From positions 57,430,322-57,494,321 of the forward strand of contig OX392528.1 in assembly GCA_947623455.1 (NCBI GenBank): a stretch of 64,000 nt of DNA. The letters are read 5' to 3'. A program made the position numbers and the translations under genes. The notes beneath the pieces are model-generated. The model was given only the letters and a program-made list of their open reading frames with translations, made no database searches and was not told the origin of the DNA. Shown piece by piece: positions 21,644-34,944 of this stretch (position 1 is its first letter; each line of letters opens with the position of its first letter). Source of the stretch: Mimachlamys varia. Its lineage: Eukaryota > Mollusca > Bivalvia > Pectinida > Pectinidae.

Positions 21644-24600
21644 TTTGTTTTATTGCCAAAGTATGAAATGTGTGTTTCAGATTTCTAGTAGCAAATAATA
21701 CGTCAAATCGAAGTGTGGAATGAATACGTATCTTGCTTATCTCGAATAATAGCAAAATGAAAGCACTGCTTTTATCAGCGTGACCACGTGAAAATGAAAT
21801 CACATTTCAATCACAAGACGCAGGAAAAACATATGCACTGGTGTCTGAAAATCATGAAGAAAAACTTAATGAACCGTCAAACAAAAGTAACCAAATTGTC
21901 TTCCTAGCGCGTTATTGTTTTGCAAAGAAAATGTGCACAAGAGCGTGATGATGTTTGCATAGTCCTTGATTTGACCAGGTAGAGTGTGTTGATGAGACTG
22001 AACAATCTTACCCTTCTGGAACACTGGTGTTTTAGTCTTGGTACTTTGTCAGGGTTTGTGTCTAAAACTAAAGCCATTGTGTATGCACTGCACTAGGTAT
22101 ACTTATGTTCTGATTGTAGTTCATACCTGCACAATATACTCTGTACTGGCAGATAGTCAAAAGCATGGTTGTTTTACACACCAAGGCTGTGTACTCATAC
22201 TGTATGTGTATAGTCATGCTGCCAGGTTAGTGAAGTGCTGGATGTACCAAATCCCAACACAGGATATTGTGTATCGTCAGTGCACTAAATACCCGCGTCT
22301 TCTGTCAAATCTATTGATGGAAAACACTATACTGTAATTAGATGTGGTCTTATCACGGGGCAGGATATTTATTGCGTCTCAACATTAGCGAGCTATGCCC
22401 CCTTTACACGCACGTGTCAAAGTACGCATGATTTGAGCTTTGCCACATGGTACGAGTTGATCCGAGCTTCACGTGTACATGATAATACTATTTTGATGTC
22501 TGACGTAATTACTACTTGCGTGCTCTGCATGCGTCCCATACACTTCAAACTCGTATAAATGGCAGTTGCTCGCTAAACATTTGGCATGAAACCCGCATAT
22601 CTAGGACCGGTCATCGCTCGATATGTTTCAATACTTTATATTGGCAAACTTTCTTGGAGTCGGAATGGTTTCTGTATTATTATCGGTGACATCATTCCGT
22701 AAGGCGTTTGACACCGACACTAGTTTAACCGCTGGATTCTTACACATATAATCAAACAATTTCGTTATGAGAAACATTTGTCCTCGGATAGATCGGTCGA
22801 AGTGATTTCAAATCCAGATTTGTTGCAATTCATTCACCGTGATTTCCAATTAACCCAGACGGAAAACGATCGTCTGACCAGTGACTCGAGCCTTCATTTA
22901 ATTGCTTTTTCTTATCTTTAAAAGTTAGTTTAAATTGAAGGATATTATTCGTTTTTGTAAAAACAGTAGATCTCCTCCTCAATCATTCCAAGGTCACCCC
23001 CTTAGAATCTATAACAGTCACATTAAGACTATTCCAAAGCAGATCCATTAAGCATTAAACTCCAAGCATGTGTTTAATTAAAGTTTTTTATATAATTGAT
23101 TGCAAATTTACATAAAATCCCTATTAGGATGTCGATGTGGTTTGAATGGTATACGACAACAATTTTAAAGAAGTTTGGCACTCATAAAAAATTAAATCGG
23201 AGTAGGAATCTGTCTGATATGCTGTATTGCCAACATATATTGAATCTACCTCCGTAATCAATTACAAGCGGCAACATTCTTTTTTCAATCAATAATTTAA
23301 AACACTGTCAAGATATGTAATGTGCCGGGTTTCCAACATGACCGTTCAAGCATGTTTAATATTAAGTTGATCTGTTTCCAGTTTGTCTCACTCTGGTTGG
23401 TTTTTTAAAATCGAAACAATTCTTCCATGCAATTTTTAACAGTATTAACGAAAATGCATTTCGTTTACTAAACGAAATTTCAATCTTAACGAAATGTGTT
23501 TTTCTTAAAAGATTTGTCTTAAAAAACTGATTTTACGGATCAATGGTAAACCACAGAAACAAATCCAAAATAAACTGATTTACGGACTTAGAAACATTGG
23601 ATATTGCCATTTGTATCTATAAGTGTCTAATCCTTCGTAGTTGATGTAGTCGGAGACGAGAAAGATATTCACTTTGCTCTTATTCATTATTCATACACTA
23701 TTTGGGCATGCTATACAAACGTTACGGGCACCAGATCGATCTATCTATATGGCACGCTCACGCACGGTAACATCTCGTACACAAGTACCATCTCGTCGTA
23801 AATTATCACGCATGTTGACTTTGTGCCTTCCATTTGATACCGCCATGGCAAGGCCTTGCTTACCTGAACTGAAAATCAATTGTTTTCGGACCCTCGTCGT
23901 ATAAGACGACAAAGGGAAAGACATCTAGTAAAGAAGTAACATATTAATCCTAGGGACAACCTTGCAATGATACCTCTACAAACCAGACGCCATTGTAATC
24001 CGGCCAATAATGTGTTACAACATTTATTGGTGTCATCGAATACACCAGGTTTTAGCAGTGTAGATGGGATGGTCGGGGTCTGTGTAATTGGTGGTTTTAG
24101 TCAAAGCACAATGGATAATGGCTAATACAATATGTAGGCGACTGGATGAAGAAAAAATATCATTATTGATTCTGTTTGGTTTGTGTACATACCTTTAGCT
24201 GATCATTTATCTCATGGGGGTAACAGAGCACATATCGTACTAGTAATAGAAACATCACATAAACATTTATTGGTTGCGTCAAACAATATTTTCAAACCCG
24301 ACGAAAATGCCATTACAGATGTTGAATGCTAACGGACAAAATCACAATTTATTCACATTAGCTCGAGTGATAAGCAATGATCAAGTAATCAACTTTTTGG
24401 GCGCCATTATAATTGAATTTGGAAACATGTTTTTTCATACACGTTAATATAACACTTCATCTTGAGGACCATCAGGAGATGAAATGTTTTATTCACCCAC
24501 CCTTCTAACATTAGTTTTGGTCCCTAGCATTACAGATGATTGTAGAAATAGTGGTATTTGGTCTGTGTCTTGCGTTCGTCTTTCGACATTGTTTATTGAT

Positions 24601-24734
24601 GTAGTCTGAAGTTTCTTTGTCACTTACTTGGCTCTCATTTTCATGACTGAACTTATATTCGACTTTCATATCCATGATATATGTCGTCAGTTAATCAGAA
24701 ACCGTTAACCCTTCTGGAACACATGGTATATAAG
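21644..24734. other. Unique sequence, no supported gene
   Basis: Frames of 60-99 residues (22038-22337, 23674-23904) lack recognised domains. An AACGAAAT-rich palindromic stretch lies at 23448-23500. A CTGTACTGGCAG/CACTAGG mixture near 22090-22260 is not a known element. Confidence 0.4.
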
Positions 24735-24953
24735 ATACACTTTATTTGTTTTACAACAATTATGAAACAAGTTATCCAACTTATATTAATCACTCTTGTT
24801 GGCCCGGATGTTAGCATCCGGGGGTCTTATTGTGGGAGGAAACCGGAGTACCGAGAGAAAAACCACGTATTCGGGCAGGTGACCTTTTCACGTCCGGTAG
24901 GGGAATCGAACCCCGGCCGCCTTGTGAAAGGCAATTGCACCACCCGACCACCC
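24735..24953 (-). mobile_element. tRNA-derived SINE, second copy with damaged A box
   Basis: Same family and orientation as 7650-7888: the tail TTTCATAATTGTTG, the GGTTTCCTCCCACA body and a B box, GGTTCGATTCC, are present. About 12 bases including most of the A-box region (the TAGTGCAGTGG segment) are deleted, and several more bases are lost near the GGTACTCCGG body. It could not fire its own Pol III promoter. Confidence 0.88.
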
Positions 24954-25792
24954 AAACACATGTATTCCCCAATACGATATATAAGTTTGACCTACTTCCC
25001 TGATCCAGTGGCTTTTTTCGATAAAGATTTGCATAACTGAAAGGGGCATAAATATTTTAAAACTGTTCGTGAGAAATTAGGGCAGCTCTTAAACCGGCCT
25101 CCTAACCGAGTAGCCGAACCAAACATAATAGGGACCTCAATCATTTTAGTCTAAACTTTGAAGTGTATCTATCAAAGCGGGTAAAATCCTGTCCCTCCCT
25201 GATCTATCAAGGCATCGACACTCGAGGGAGGGTTTATTTACCAAGCCGAATGACCTACTAAGCATTTCCATACTCCAGTTAGTGTAATATACTCGGACAG
25301 AACAGGGATGTGCTAGCATGCATCTGTAACTATCATGGCAGGTCCTGTACTCGGTATCAGTACAGTATAAAGCTATCCATAGCGTGCACAGGAACGACCA
25401 TAATAAAAATCAATTTACTTTGCCGCAGACCGCTTAATCCAAGTGCTCTTTGGCCAATCACCGTTGCTGGGTTTACACAGTGCAGTACCAAGCTGTTCAC
25501 CAGCGGTCTGGTTCTCCCCTCAGTATGAGTAAGTGTTCAACATCACTTACAATGTCTCCTAAAGGCTATCTGCTACAAATAGGTAAATTATAAATTCTGA
25601 TTCTATCACATCTTGTTGGGACCAAAGTGTCACAAACACAAACGCATTGAGCTAAGAATGGCATAGAGCTACAAACGTTTCATAAATTACAGTATGTATT
25701 ATGTAACGATAATAAAACAAGAATGATAGACACTTTTTTTAAAATGCATCTTGCATTAACTTGTCTTTCAAACAAAGAGAAGTCTTTGTCAT
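24954..25792. other. Spacer
   Basis: Nothing recognised; a 72-residue frame at 25310-25528 ends near GAGTAAGTG but lacks other gene evidence. Confidence 0.4.
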
Positions 25793-25970
25793 TAAAGCTG
25801 AAAATGCAAGTTAAAAAGCTTTCTTGTTGAGTTTTTTTTTTAAATATGGCAAAGTAAAATTTTAAGAAAGTTTATGAGATGCTCCCTAACAGGTTACAAA
25901 GGAATGACAGACATTTTTGTTTTTGCCTTGCTTGGAAACGAGAATATGCCTCCCTGTGTATAAAAGGCAA
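25793..25970 (+). repeat. Left arm of a large inverted repeat enclosing the L2-like LINE
   Basis: ATTAAAGCTGAAAATGCAAG, TTAAAAAGCTTTCTTGTTGAG, GTTACAAAGGAATGACAGAC, CCTTGCTTGGAAACGA and GTATAAAAGGC all occur in the same order on the minus strand of 29492-29668. The arm ends inward just after TATAAAAGGC. Confidence 0.88.
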
Positions 25971-26103
25971 ACAGCTTATCAAACCGGTTTTTACACGAAC
26001 ACTGGCCATGCGAAGTCCAACACACCTGCGGAAACAACACGTGACATTGGAATTACGAAACATGAAGGACCAACACACACCTACCTTGAAGTTGAAGTTA
26101 TAA

Positions 26104-28330
26104 TACATGTAATAATAATATACAACATTTACATAACGCTGTATATAATTTGTAAAATAACTCCAAAGCGCTTCACAACATGTAGATAATAATTTGATAT
26201 TTACAATGCATAAATAAAGAAGCTATTACAATCTAAGCTCATATGTGATGTGATATTATAAAAATGCATATAAATACGAACTAGATAAACAAATGTCAGT
26301 ATATACCTTTCGTCTAAGTTGATACCGAATATGCAGACGTGAAAACGTACGTCTTCAAATTGTTTTTCGGATAGCGGATCGTAAGCTATTCCACAACGTG
26401 GCTGAAACTCTCCCAAAGCACCGGTTTATATAGGTCACAGTACGGGATTTTGGGACATACAACAACGATTCTGTCTCCGACCTCAGTGATCGTGACGGCT
26501 GATACAGGGTAACTAGCTCCCTTATGTACTGGGGAGGTGTTTCATCCAGTGCCTTGTATGTGTATACCAAGAATTTGTAATGTGACCTGCATTGTACAGG
26601 TAACCAGTGCAATGAATACAGAACAGGAGTGAAGTGCTCTCTCTTTCTAACTCGGGAAACGAGACGTGCTGCCGTGTTCTGTAGGCGATTTGTTAGTTAG
26701 TTAGATATACCACCGAGTAGGGCATTTCCATAGTCCAGCCGTGAGGTAACAAGTGAATGCACCAAAATCTTGCATGCATCGGCAGTTATAAACTGCCGGA
26801 TACAGCCGATGTTCCTGATCTGGTAGTAACAGGATTTGGCAATAGAATTCACTTGTTTCTCCGTGTTCAGTGAACTATCAAAGTACACCCCTAGATTTTT
26901 AACAGTTGGGACAGCCTCTACAGTACTTGTACCGACCTTGAGCTGGAGAGCCGTTGATTGCTAACACTTTGGAGAAAAGACGACCAGTTCCGTCTTTTCC
27001 TGATTGAGCTTTAGCATGTTGGCATGTATCTAGCTTCTGATGTCTGTCAGACTAGCTTAAAGATTTTCTAATATGGTGTCCCAGCTGTCCTGTGGTCTGA
27101 TGACCATGTAGATGTGTGTGTCATCAGCATAACAGTGGTAACAAAGGTTATGTCGATGGCAAATCTCACTGAATACTGCAGTATTTACGGGGTCCTTACA
27201 CCGACCCTTGAGGATCCACGAAATCCAGCATGCTTTCACGTGAAACAGAAGATCCGATTGCAATAAACTGCCGTCGGTCACTTAGATAGGACTGATCGAG
27301 CACATGGCGTCATCAGTCACTCCATACGAATAATCTAGACGTTTATGGAGTATGCTATGGTCGATGACGTTAAATGCAGCTGACAAGTCTAGCATGACGA
27401 ACACCGCTTTGCACTTGTTATCCAATGCAGACGCTTTGTCGTTATGCACTCGTAGGAGGGCCGTCTCTGTTGAGTATCCCATGCGATAGGCCGATTTCAG
27501 GTTGTCATAGAGACTGTTTGCATGGAGATGAGCCTCTTAACACCGGGACACAACCTTCTCCAAGATCTTATACAGAAAAGGTAAATTTGATACTGGACGA
27601 TAGTTCTTCAGCTCCTCCTTATCCAATCCAGGCCTCTTCAGCAATGGTCTTACGTGTGTTTTCTTGAAACGCAATGGAACCTGAAAGGGGTCAAGCTCAC
27701 ATGATTTTGATTGCGATGTCCGAATGATGCTGCGTAGTTCCTCCGGAGTTGTTGGAGTGATCTCTGATAATGGTTCCCCGTCAAATTGAATGTCAGCACT
27801 CATGACAGATACATCGTTGTCAGTTGTCGAATTCACTTCGTCAATGTTTCTTCTAATCGTGTTGATCTTATTCAGAAAGAAATCGCTGAACTTGTTTGAC
27901 AAGTGTGTGTCAGATGTACAGCTTGGCAGGATGATTTCACCTGTTTGACCCATTAGGGTTTTTGTGAGTCTAAAAAGCTGCCTGGTGTCCTTACAACATT
28001 CTTCTATCTTTTCTGAATAATAACTCTTCTTTGATTGAACGAGAAGTGAACCAGCTAACCGACATTGGTCCCTATAAATCTGATGGTGAACGGCCAATTT
28101 GGTCCTTCGCCAACGTCTTTCTGCGATTCTGTTTTTCCTCGTGCAGATTTTCATTGTACCACGGGGATTTAGGTCTCATGGTGATCACCTTAGTTTGTAG
28201 AGGTACATGCTTTTTAATAAGGGCTTCTATACGAGATGTGTATGCTTCAACAAGTTCATCAACCCCACCTTCAGTAGATTGAAGGGCAGAAGAAGACTGG
28301 ATATCATTGTTGAAATCTGGTATCGAAATT
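26104..28330 (-). mobile_element. 5'-truncated L2-like non-LTR retrotransposon
   Basis: The 3' tail on the minus strand carries AGCGCTTTGGAG, a run with TATACAGCGTTATG and a TATTATTATTA end, the usual tail of L2-type LINEs and of SINEs that parasitise them. The coding part runs from the linker upstream of RT to the C-terminus. The endonuclease and everything upstream are missing, so insertion was 5' truncated. It lies within the inverted arms at 25793-25970 and 29492-29668. Confidence 0.85.
26201..28330 (-). pseudogene. LINE ORF2 remnant (reverse transcriptase), multiple frameshifts
   Basis: Pieces in order on the minus strand are the pre-RT linker (KSPWYNENLHEEKQNRRK), an RT start with SCELDPF, VRPLLKRPGLDKEELKNYRP and VSNLPFLYKILEKVV (27537-28154), then GYSTETALLRVHND and VMLDLSAAFNVIDHSIL (27282-27482). 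PQGSV is followed by a stop at 27196-27198 where the family has Leu (PQGSVLGP). Next come YADDTHIYM with the catalytic YADD at 27131-27120, SRLDYGNALLGG (26697-26888), and LHWLP-type C-terminal sequence ending WNSLRSAIRK (26355-26612). At least four frame breaks plus the stop make it inactive. The family match is to L2/CR1-group LINEs. Confidence 0.9.
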
Positions 28331-29491
28331 TCGCAGAAAATATTAAGCAAGTAATTAATGATTAAATTAACTAATAACAATTCGAAAACATATTGGGACG
28401 GGTTTTCTTGAGAGACGGGATTAATACAGAATGAAAACAAGAATAACGACAAATAACAGTGGATATTAAGAAGCAATGCCCTAAACAAAATTGGTACAAT
28501 ACTGTTACTAGTTAGAAAAAATCCGAAAATATATGGACGAGTTTGCTTTTTGAGTAATGCGACAATCTCGCCCAGCGGTCAAATTCAGTCTTCTGGTATA
28601 TACAGATATCCAAACCTAAATAACCACAAATTTCCAACTTTTACGGCTATAGTTATTAAAAATAAATAATCAGAAACTACAAAAATGATGCTTTGGTAAA
28701 CAACAGCTTTGTTAATAAGGTATGTTCGTGAGAAATACGAAATTTGTCAGGAGCTTACGGGAGCAAGCCTTGTCAGGCGCTAACCGGAAGTCCAAGACAC
28801 ATGAATATGGCCACTCTCTCAGACATCATCGTAAACCGTGTGTTAAAGCAAAGTAAAATAAATAAAATCATCCTAACTGTCCCTTCACCTATTTATACGT
28901 AATGGACATCGACATGCTGATTTAACATTCGGAAGCAGAGAGAATATTTTCCGAACAAAATATGTAATCGCTCCTAATACTACTTGTAATAAACCCTACA
29001 ATGCATTGCCACTAAAGTGCTTGTAATGTAAATGTAGTGTAACACGCGAGTATTTGTAATGATCATGTATAAAATTCTTAACTTGTAAAACACGTGCGAA
29101 TTAGAGGTACATTTTTGGACGGAAATAAATGGATATTATAACAATGTTTATCACACAGGAACTGATTCCTGTTACTGACGAGATGTTACAATTCAATGCG
29201 CAGGTAGGTTACTGTATATCAGTTGGCACTCATGTACTTTATTTTATTACCCAAACATTTTTGGTGTCAACTAAATTGCAATAATAACTCTCGGTTATTT
29301 ATTTCATGGTGGTCATGTTGTATAATTTCGTTATTATAACCCCTTAAAGTTCAATATCTATGTGCCTATGTTCTTCAGATGCTGATCGTAAAAATATCGT
29401 GAAAACAAATCAGAGTGATGGTTATAGATCTATAGAAGTGTCGCCGTGCGCTTTCATCGCAACAATGAGAACTGGTCAAACAGGTTGAGTG
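28331..29491. other. Unique sequence inside the inverted arms
   Basis: Non-LINE DNA between the truncated LINE 5' end and the right arm. No gene was recognised. Confidence 0.45.
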
Positions 29492-29668
29492 CCTTTTTAT
29501 ACGCAGGGAAACCGACTATCGTTTCCAAGCAAGGCAAAGACTGAAATGTCTGCCATTCCTTTGTAACATGCTAGGGGGAATCTCAGAAGCTTTTTAAAAA
29601 TTTTACATTGCCGTATTTTTTTAAATCTCAACAAGAAACTTTTTAACTTGCATAGTCAGCTTTAATCA
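29492..29668 (-). repeat. Right arm of the large inverted repeat
   Basis: Reverse complement of 25793-25970 with scattered mismatches and small indels. TATAAAAAGGC marks its inner end, so the TATA-like words of both arms point inward. Confidence 0.88.
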
Positions 29669-30919
29669 CCGATAGATATTTTGCACACATCCGACCAGAT
29701 GAACGTGTTTATATTTGATGTTTAGTCAGCATCTTCAATCGTTCGTGGTATTCTAATTTCTCTTGCTTCACGTATTTCAAACATAATGCTATCACACAAA
29801 AAGATATTCAATTTTAAAAATTAGTCTTCACAAGAAAATATTCATCACTTTATCATTAAAATCTGTTTTCGTCAACGAAATAACATCTGTCCAATAAAAT
29901 CTATTTTCGCCAAAGAATATCATTTATTACTATTACCTGCAATGATAAATACGCCTTGAAGTTGGAGTGCAGAAAAGGCCGAACATTTTCTGTCTCGGTG
30001 ACAAGTACAGAAATCTGTCTGGCATTCAACTGGTCAGTCCTATATATGTATGCTCAGGAAAATGAACGCTTAAATTCAGTCAATGAATTAGATTTAGATG
30101 CGTTATTCTGTGTTTTTTGTTTTGTTTTTGTTTTGCTGGTGAGGTTATTCAGCGGGTATTTTTTTATCTTTATTTCGGATTGGTCCGAACTATCTACATC
30201 AGGTACAATGACAAAAATCCTAGACATCTGATAAAAGTCGAAGACAAATCTAGGCAGAGGTTTTTAGCGCTTAAACTACGAAAAATGTTTGCGTCTATTG
30301 CTGCCACTATTCTGTGACCTTTTACCCATGTCATTTTCCTCGCCTGCTCCGGAAAAGCTTGAATGCTACCAATCGCATTTTTTTAACTATTTAAAAGACT
30401 AAACCTAACAGGAAATGATGTTCCTATGGTATTGTTACTAATTATGATGACTTTAATCATTTATATACGATTTGTAACAAAGAAATCAATTTTTCACTTC
30501 CTCGGCTCATTTAGATATTACGTCCCTGCTCCTTGTAGACCTCTCGGTGTAAACATATTTTCGTGTATATACATGTACCTCTCTGTGCTTCACACTTGTA
30601 TGCGGATTGCGGAATGTCGCCGAGTGTGTACTGTTAAGCCTTTGATTATAAAATCACGCCATAGCCAGCGATCCTGATTATGATTTCAATGCTGTATTAC
30701 CTTATACATGTGCGTAATTCGAAATACTTGACCAATTTGTCGGTCGAAAGTTTTAATCCGCAATTACAATGTGAATCCGCCCTCTGGATATGGTATAGTT
30801 ATTTACGAGTTACTTTCCCCTTTACTGAATGCACAAACTTTGATTTATTGAAAATAACACTGATACTTTTCTATGGCGAACAAACCTTGAGGTTTTATAC
30901 GTTCTCTGTGTTTCATATA
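29669..30919. other. AT-rich sequence
   Basis: Frames at 29956-30231 and 30426-30928 are hydrophobic and lack domain, splice or codon evidence. No element was recognised. Confidence 0.4.
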
Positions 30920-31079
30920 TTGCTATAGACCTATATATACAGATTCTCACCATATACTGTAAAACCACGAGCTTTTGCTCGTCATAGATAGAGGAGTGTA
31001 AGATCCTCTATCTATGGCGAGTAAAATTTCATGGTTTTACAGTATATGGTGAGAATCTGTATATATAGGTCTATAGCAA
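30920..31079. mobile_element. Foldback/MITE-like element, 160 bp, long nearly perfect arms
   Basis: TTGCTATAGACCTATATATA at the left end pairs with TATATATAGGTCTATAGCAA at the right end. Complementarity continues through CAGATTCTCACCATATACTG, TAAAACCA and a TAGATAGAGGA / TCCTCTATCTA core, with a small centre GTGTAAGA. An inner TACTGTAAAACCA / TGGTTTTACAGTA pair resembles TA-flanked Tc1/mariner-type ends. Confidence 0.9.
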
Positions 31080-33286
31080 CTTTGATCTGTCATTGTTCCC
31101 GTAATTAAGCGCCATCTTGCATTTCCAACTGGATCTCGGTTGTGATGTTTTGCTTTGTTTCATTTCGTGTCTAACACACTCATACCGTTTATTTCAGGGC
31201 TTATATTAAAATAAACACATTCGCTTCCCTGTAAATAGATGATCAACATTCATTTATAATAAAAAATGATATTTTAGTTAAATTGTTAAAGCACTGCACT
31301 GAATTGTACATGTAGCTTAAAATACAACTCGTCAATATAAACAACTTGCGTGTTACGATGTATTGGGTTTACTCTAACTACTTACATGTACTTAATCCCT
31401 ATTCTGAAACCTTCTGATATCGAAACTTAGTAACCCATACAACAAATCACTTCAATAGCTGTCGAAAAAGTTTTAGCGTTTCAGTACTTTCAGTACTTTA
31501 TATTTTAGAAAGTATTTTTTAATAGTTGCCTTTAGTTGATGATGGTTGAATTTAAAAAACAAAAGCGAAATTAGAAAAAGGAACTTCCTCTAGTAATGTT
31601 TCTATACAGCTAAATCCCCGACATCAATATGAGAAAACTTTAATTTTACTTTGCTTTTCTTTTTCTGATAATTCTTTAAGTTTATCATATTGTTTGTTTG
31701 CATCCAGTATATACTCTTCCGCGCTAATGTTTCTTGCAGACAATCAAGTTATTCACTACATATGTACGCTAATATCCTGATTACAACACCGAATGAAATG
31801 CGACATGTAACCAAGTAGTAAGGGACGCAAGGATATTACTGCAAGAAAAGGAACGTTAATAAAAAAAATCATCGTTAGCCTTTCATGCTGGCTAAGGGAT
31901 ACTTAGATAACTTAAAAAGCTTTGATATTTATTTAAAAACACACCTGTTATATTTATTTGAAGCGTAGTAAGGGAAACATGTTCAAATAAACGATAAAAT
32001 GTCTTCCATAATTATTTAGAATATAAAAACGATAATAATCTCTCACTAAAACGCTTTCACTTTCCACTTAAACAATCAAAAGTAGCAATCGATCACATGG
32101 TCCTTTTATCTTTATATCCTTATAAGGAGTTGCAGTACAAAATCCAAGAGTCTTCACACAATAGAGATATACGCTGTTCAGTGTATACGACTTTCGGTAT
32201 CATGGATGGAAACAGTCATTGCATATCACAAAGGCTTACAAACAATTAAAGCTTAAATGATGTATAGGAGACAGGCTGAATGTTCCTCCCTGGCACTCGT
32301 TTATATTGATATGGCAACAGTCCCATTGAACGACTAAAATCCGCTCTCTAAAACCCTGCTGTATGCAAATACATCATGTTCCATGCGAAGTACCCATGGT
32401 TAATTGGCAAAATGTCAAGGAAAGCGAAAATACTGTCAAGCATTTTACATATTTAATCAAATACAATGTTCCAGAAGTATTCCTATGCTGCAACCTGCTA
32501 GTTTTAGCCTGTATTGAGGCGATCCAACCACTGTCACCATTTATCATTACTTCCAATGATGCGGTGCTAGCTTAACATTTCCTTAAATGTAGCTACAATC
32601 AGCAGCCTGCTTATGGTCAATATACCATTGTTGATATTTTTTCTCTTTTATTGAACAATCTGTTCACACTTACAAAGCAAGTCAGAGAAAACCTGGACGT
32701 TCCTTGTTGTAGTGTACAGATAGTACTACCTTAAACATCACGTGATTTGTAGTTGAGTTTAAAATTCAAACATTTCTTGATATTTTATTTTTTTCATATA
32801 AATGTGAAAAAGAAACCGGAAGCTATACTCTACATAGTATCGTGTTTGCGGTAATAGAATGCGTGTATATTTCGGAAAAGGTTGTAGAATGTCATTGTCT
32901 CCAAACTTGTGTCAATGGTATTTTTTCCATAGACAGAAGATGTTGTATCTAAATCTTCCTCAAATCTTTTACATCAAAACACTAGAGGATGCTTTGATTA
33001 TAGATAAGTCAGAAAAGCGCAGAACCAGCTCCAGAAAAAAATCCATACTTCATAAACAGATTTATAAAGAACGTCAAATACTTTTAAGAACAACAACAGA
33101 TAGGTCAATGTTTTGATTTTTTTTCTCTTTCTATAACAAATTTTCAACGTCAAATTTGCCATGTTTGAGAAATCTACGTTTCAATAAACCTAATGCTATC
33201 AGAGCAGTCAAACTGAAACATGTCAACATAGCGTATGATTTCCAATACGACCATGACAGGCCGTATAGATTTGTGTAAGTTATAAA
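31080..33286. other. AT-rich sequence without a supported gene
   Basis: Frames at 32363-32575 and 32859-33116 (the latter Lys/Arg-rich at its end) were examined and not accepted. No splice pair or element was recognised. Confidence 0.4.
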
Positions 33287-33774
33287 GTGGGCTGATTAAT
33301 CGAGTGGTTAACATTCCGGCCTTCCATGCAGGCGGCCGGGGTTCGATCCCGGTAATCGTCATACGAATGCAACATTCAGAGAAAGTGTTTTCTCCTGCCC
33401 ACACAACCCAGATGGAGTATAAAATGGTCTGGGGTGGGTGTTGCAGTATATGTGCATCTGTAGCATTCAAGTGAGGTGGCACTCTAAAAGATGCCGTATG
33501 AAACACGGTCCCACTACAAACAGAACACAATTCATCTCCAGCACACACACATACATACACACGCATATGGAGATATTAGCCAGGTTGTATAGGATAAGTA
33601 GTTAGCGCCTCATACGGCAAATCCTGCGAACTCCGCAGAAATGTGTGTGTTAATTGTATTGATTGTATGAGAATTGTATATCTATGTACTGTAAAGCGCT
33701 TTAGGATGGCTTATGTTAGCTAGATAGGGCGCTATATCAAATGTTGTATATTATTATTATTTTTATTATTTTTT
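33287..33774 (+). mobile_element. tRNA-derived SINE of a second family
   Basis: The head has an A-box-like TTAATCGAGTGGTTAAC and a B box, GGTTCGATCCC, at 33340-33350. The body is followed by GTAAAGCGCTTTAGGATGG and GGGCGCTATATCAAATGTTG, then TTATTATTATT. That tail is the L2-type 3' end, matching the tail style of the LINE at 26104, which implies an L2-like LINE moves it. It differs in body and tail from the SINEs at 7650 and 24735. A 130-residue minus-strand frame over it is spurious. Confidence 0.85.
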
Positions 33775-34944
33775 GTCACATTTATAGGGGGGAATCATTT
33801 CACGTCAAAAAGCTGTTGAAATTTGGCGTTGTTCCATAAAACAGCTTTTCACTGCAATCTCCTGAGTACATATTCTGCATCTATAATCGATTTAATATCG
33901 TCAGAACGAAACGTTGTATAATTTGAATCAAAATCACAAGTTTTCTTTTTTTTATATTTTTTTTCTTTTATACGTTCCATAATTGCCGTCTGAAAGGGTA
34001 TGATAATATCACGTTCTTGTCGGATGCGCATCATTTTCAACTCCAAAACAAGTGGTTGATACGTTCTATCAAATATCTATAGGTATGGCGATATTTTTAC
34101 TTTCTGCTGATACATGTACCTTGCTGACAAATATCTTCTTAAGGCAGTGTGTAATCTCCATTGTAATAGTTATTTTGTTAAGATAAACACGACGTTTATT
34201 ACATTTAAAATATCAATTCGCTTCAAATTTTTGGGGTTTAACATTCTTCATGCTCCTTCGATTGCCTACACTACTAGAGAACAATAGGGTTAAAAGGGTC
34301 GTTTTCGGGGTTAAGGGTCGAAATGTTAATTGATTTTACACACTATGCTGTAAAAAGAAAGAGATGTTTTCGAGAGAAAAATATTTTTTTTTGTTTTGAA
34401 TGGTTTTTTTTTTCTTCCAAAGACCTAAGCCTTGATATATTATTCATTAAAAAAACCCATTACGACCAGGATTCTTACTCCGAACATTTTATCATTGTGT
34501 TGTGCATTTCACAACCTGAGCTACCATTTGACGGAAGTTACATATAAAAGAAACCTCGGGAAGGTTACTCTATTACCTGAAAACCGATGCTGGTGTTCGT
34601 TAGTGTTATATCTATATTGAAACAGAGATCCTAGAACTAGTTAGCAAATCACTGAGTTTTGACTTGCTTTCTTTGCCTTTAAGGGAACAATGATAATAAG
34701 CATTTGCATCAACCAAATTTGTTTTCTGTTTTTCCTTTTGTTAAGGTCACATAACAAGCTCGAAGTGTTATAATTATTTTACTTTATGCATCTACATGAT
34801 GTCAATCACTGAGCTCCATTTATTTGTATTATCTAATAAGACATAAAAATTTAAAGCGGATTTGTCTTCTTCTTATTAAGCAAACTTGAACGTGTTCTTG
34901 GAAGAAGGCGAAAAAAACAGCTCCAAACAGTTAAGTTGAAATGG
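33775..34944. other. AT-rich sequence
   Basis: No supported gene or element; short frames only. Confidence 0.4.

Noticed and set aside
33174..33566. 130-residue minus-strand ORF
   Set aside because: It is antisense to the SINE at 33287-33774.
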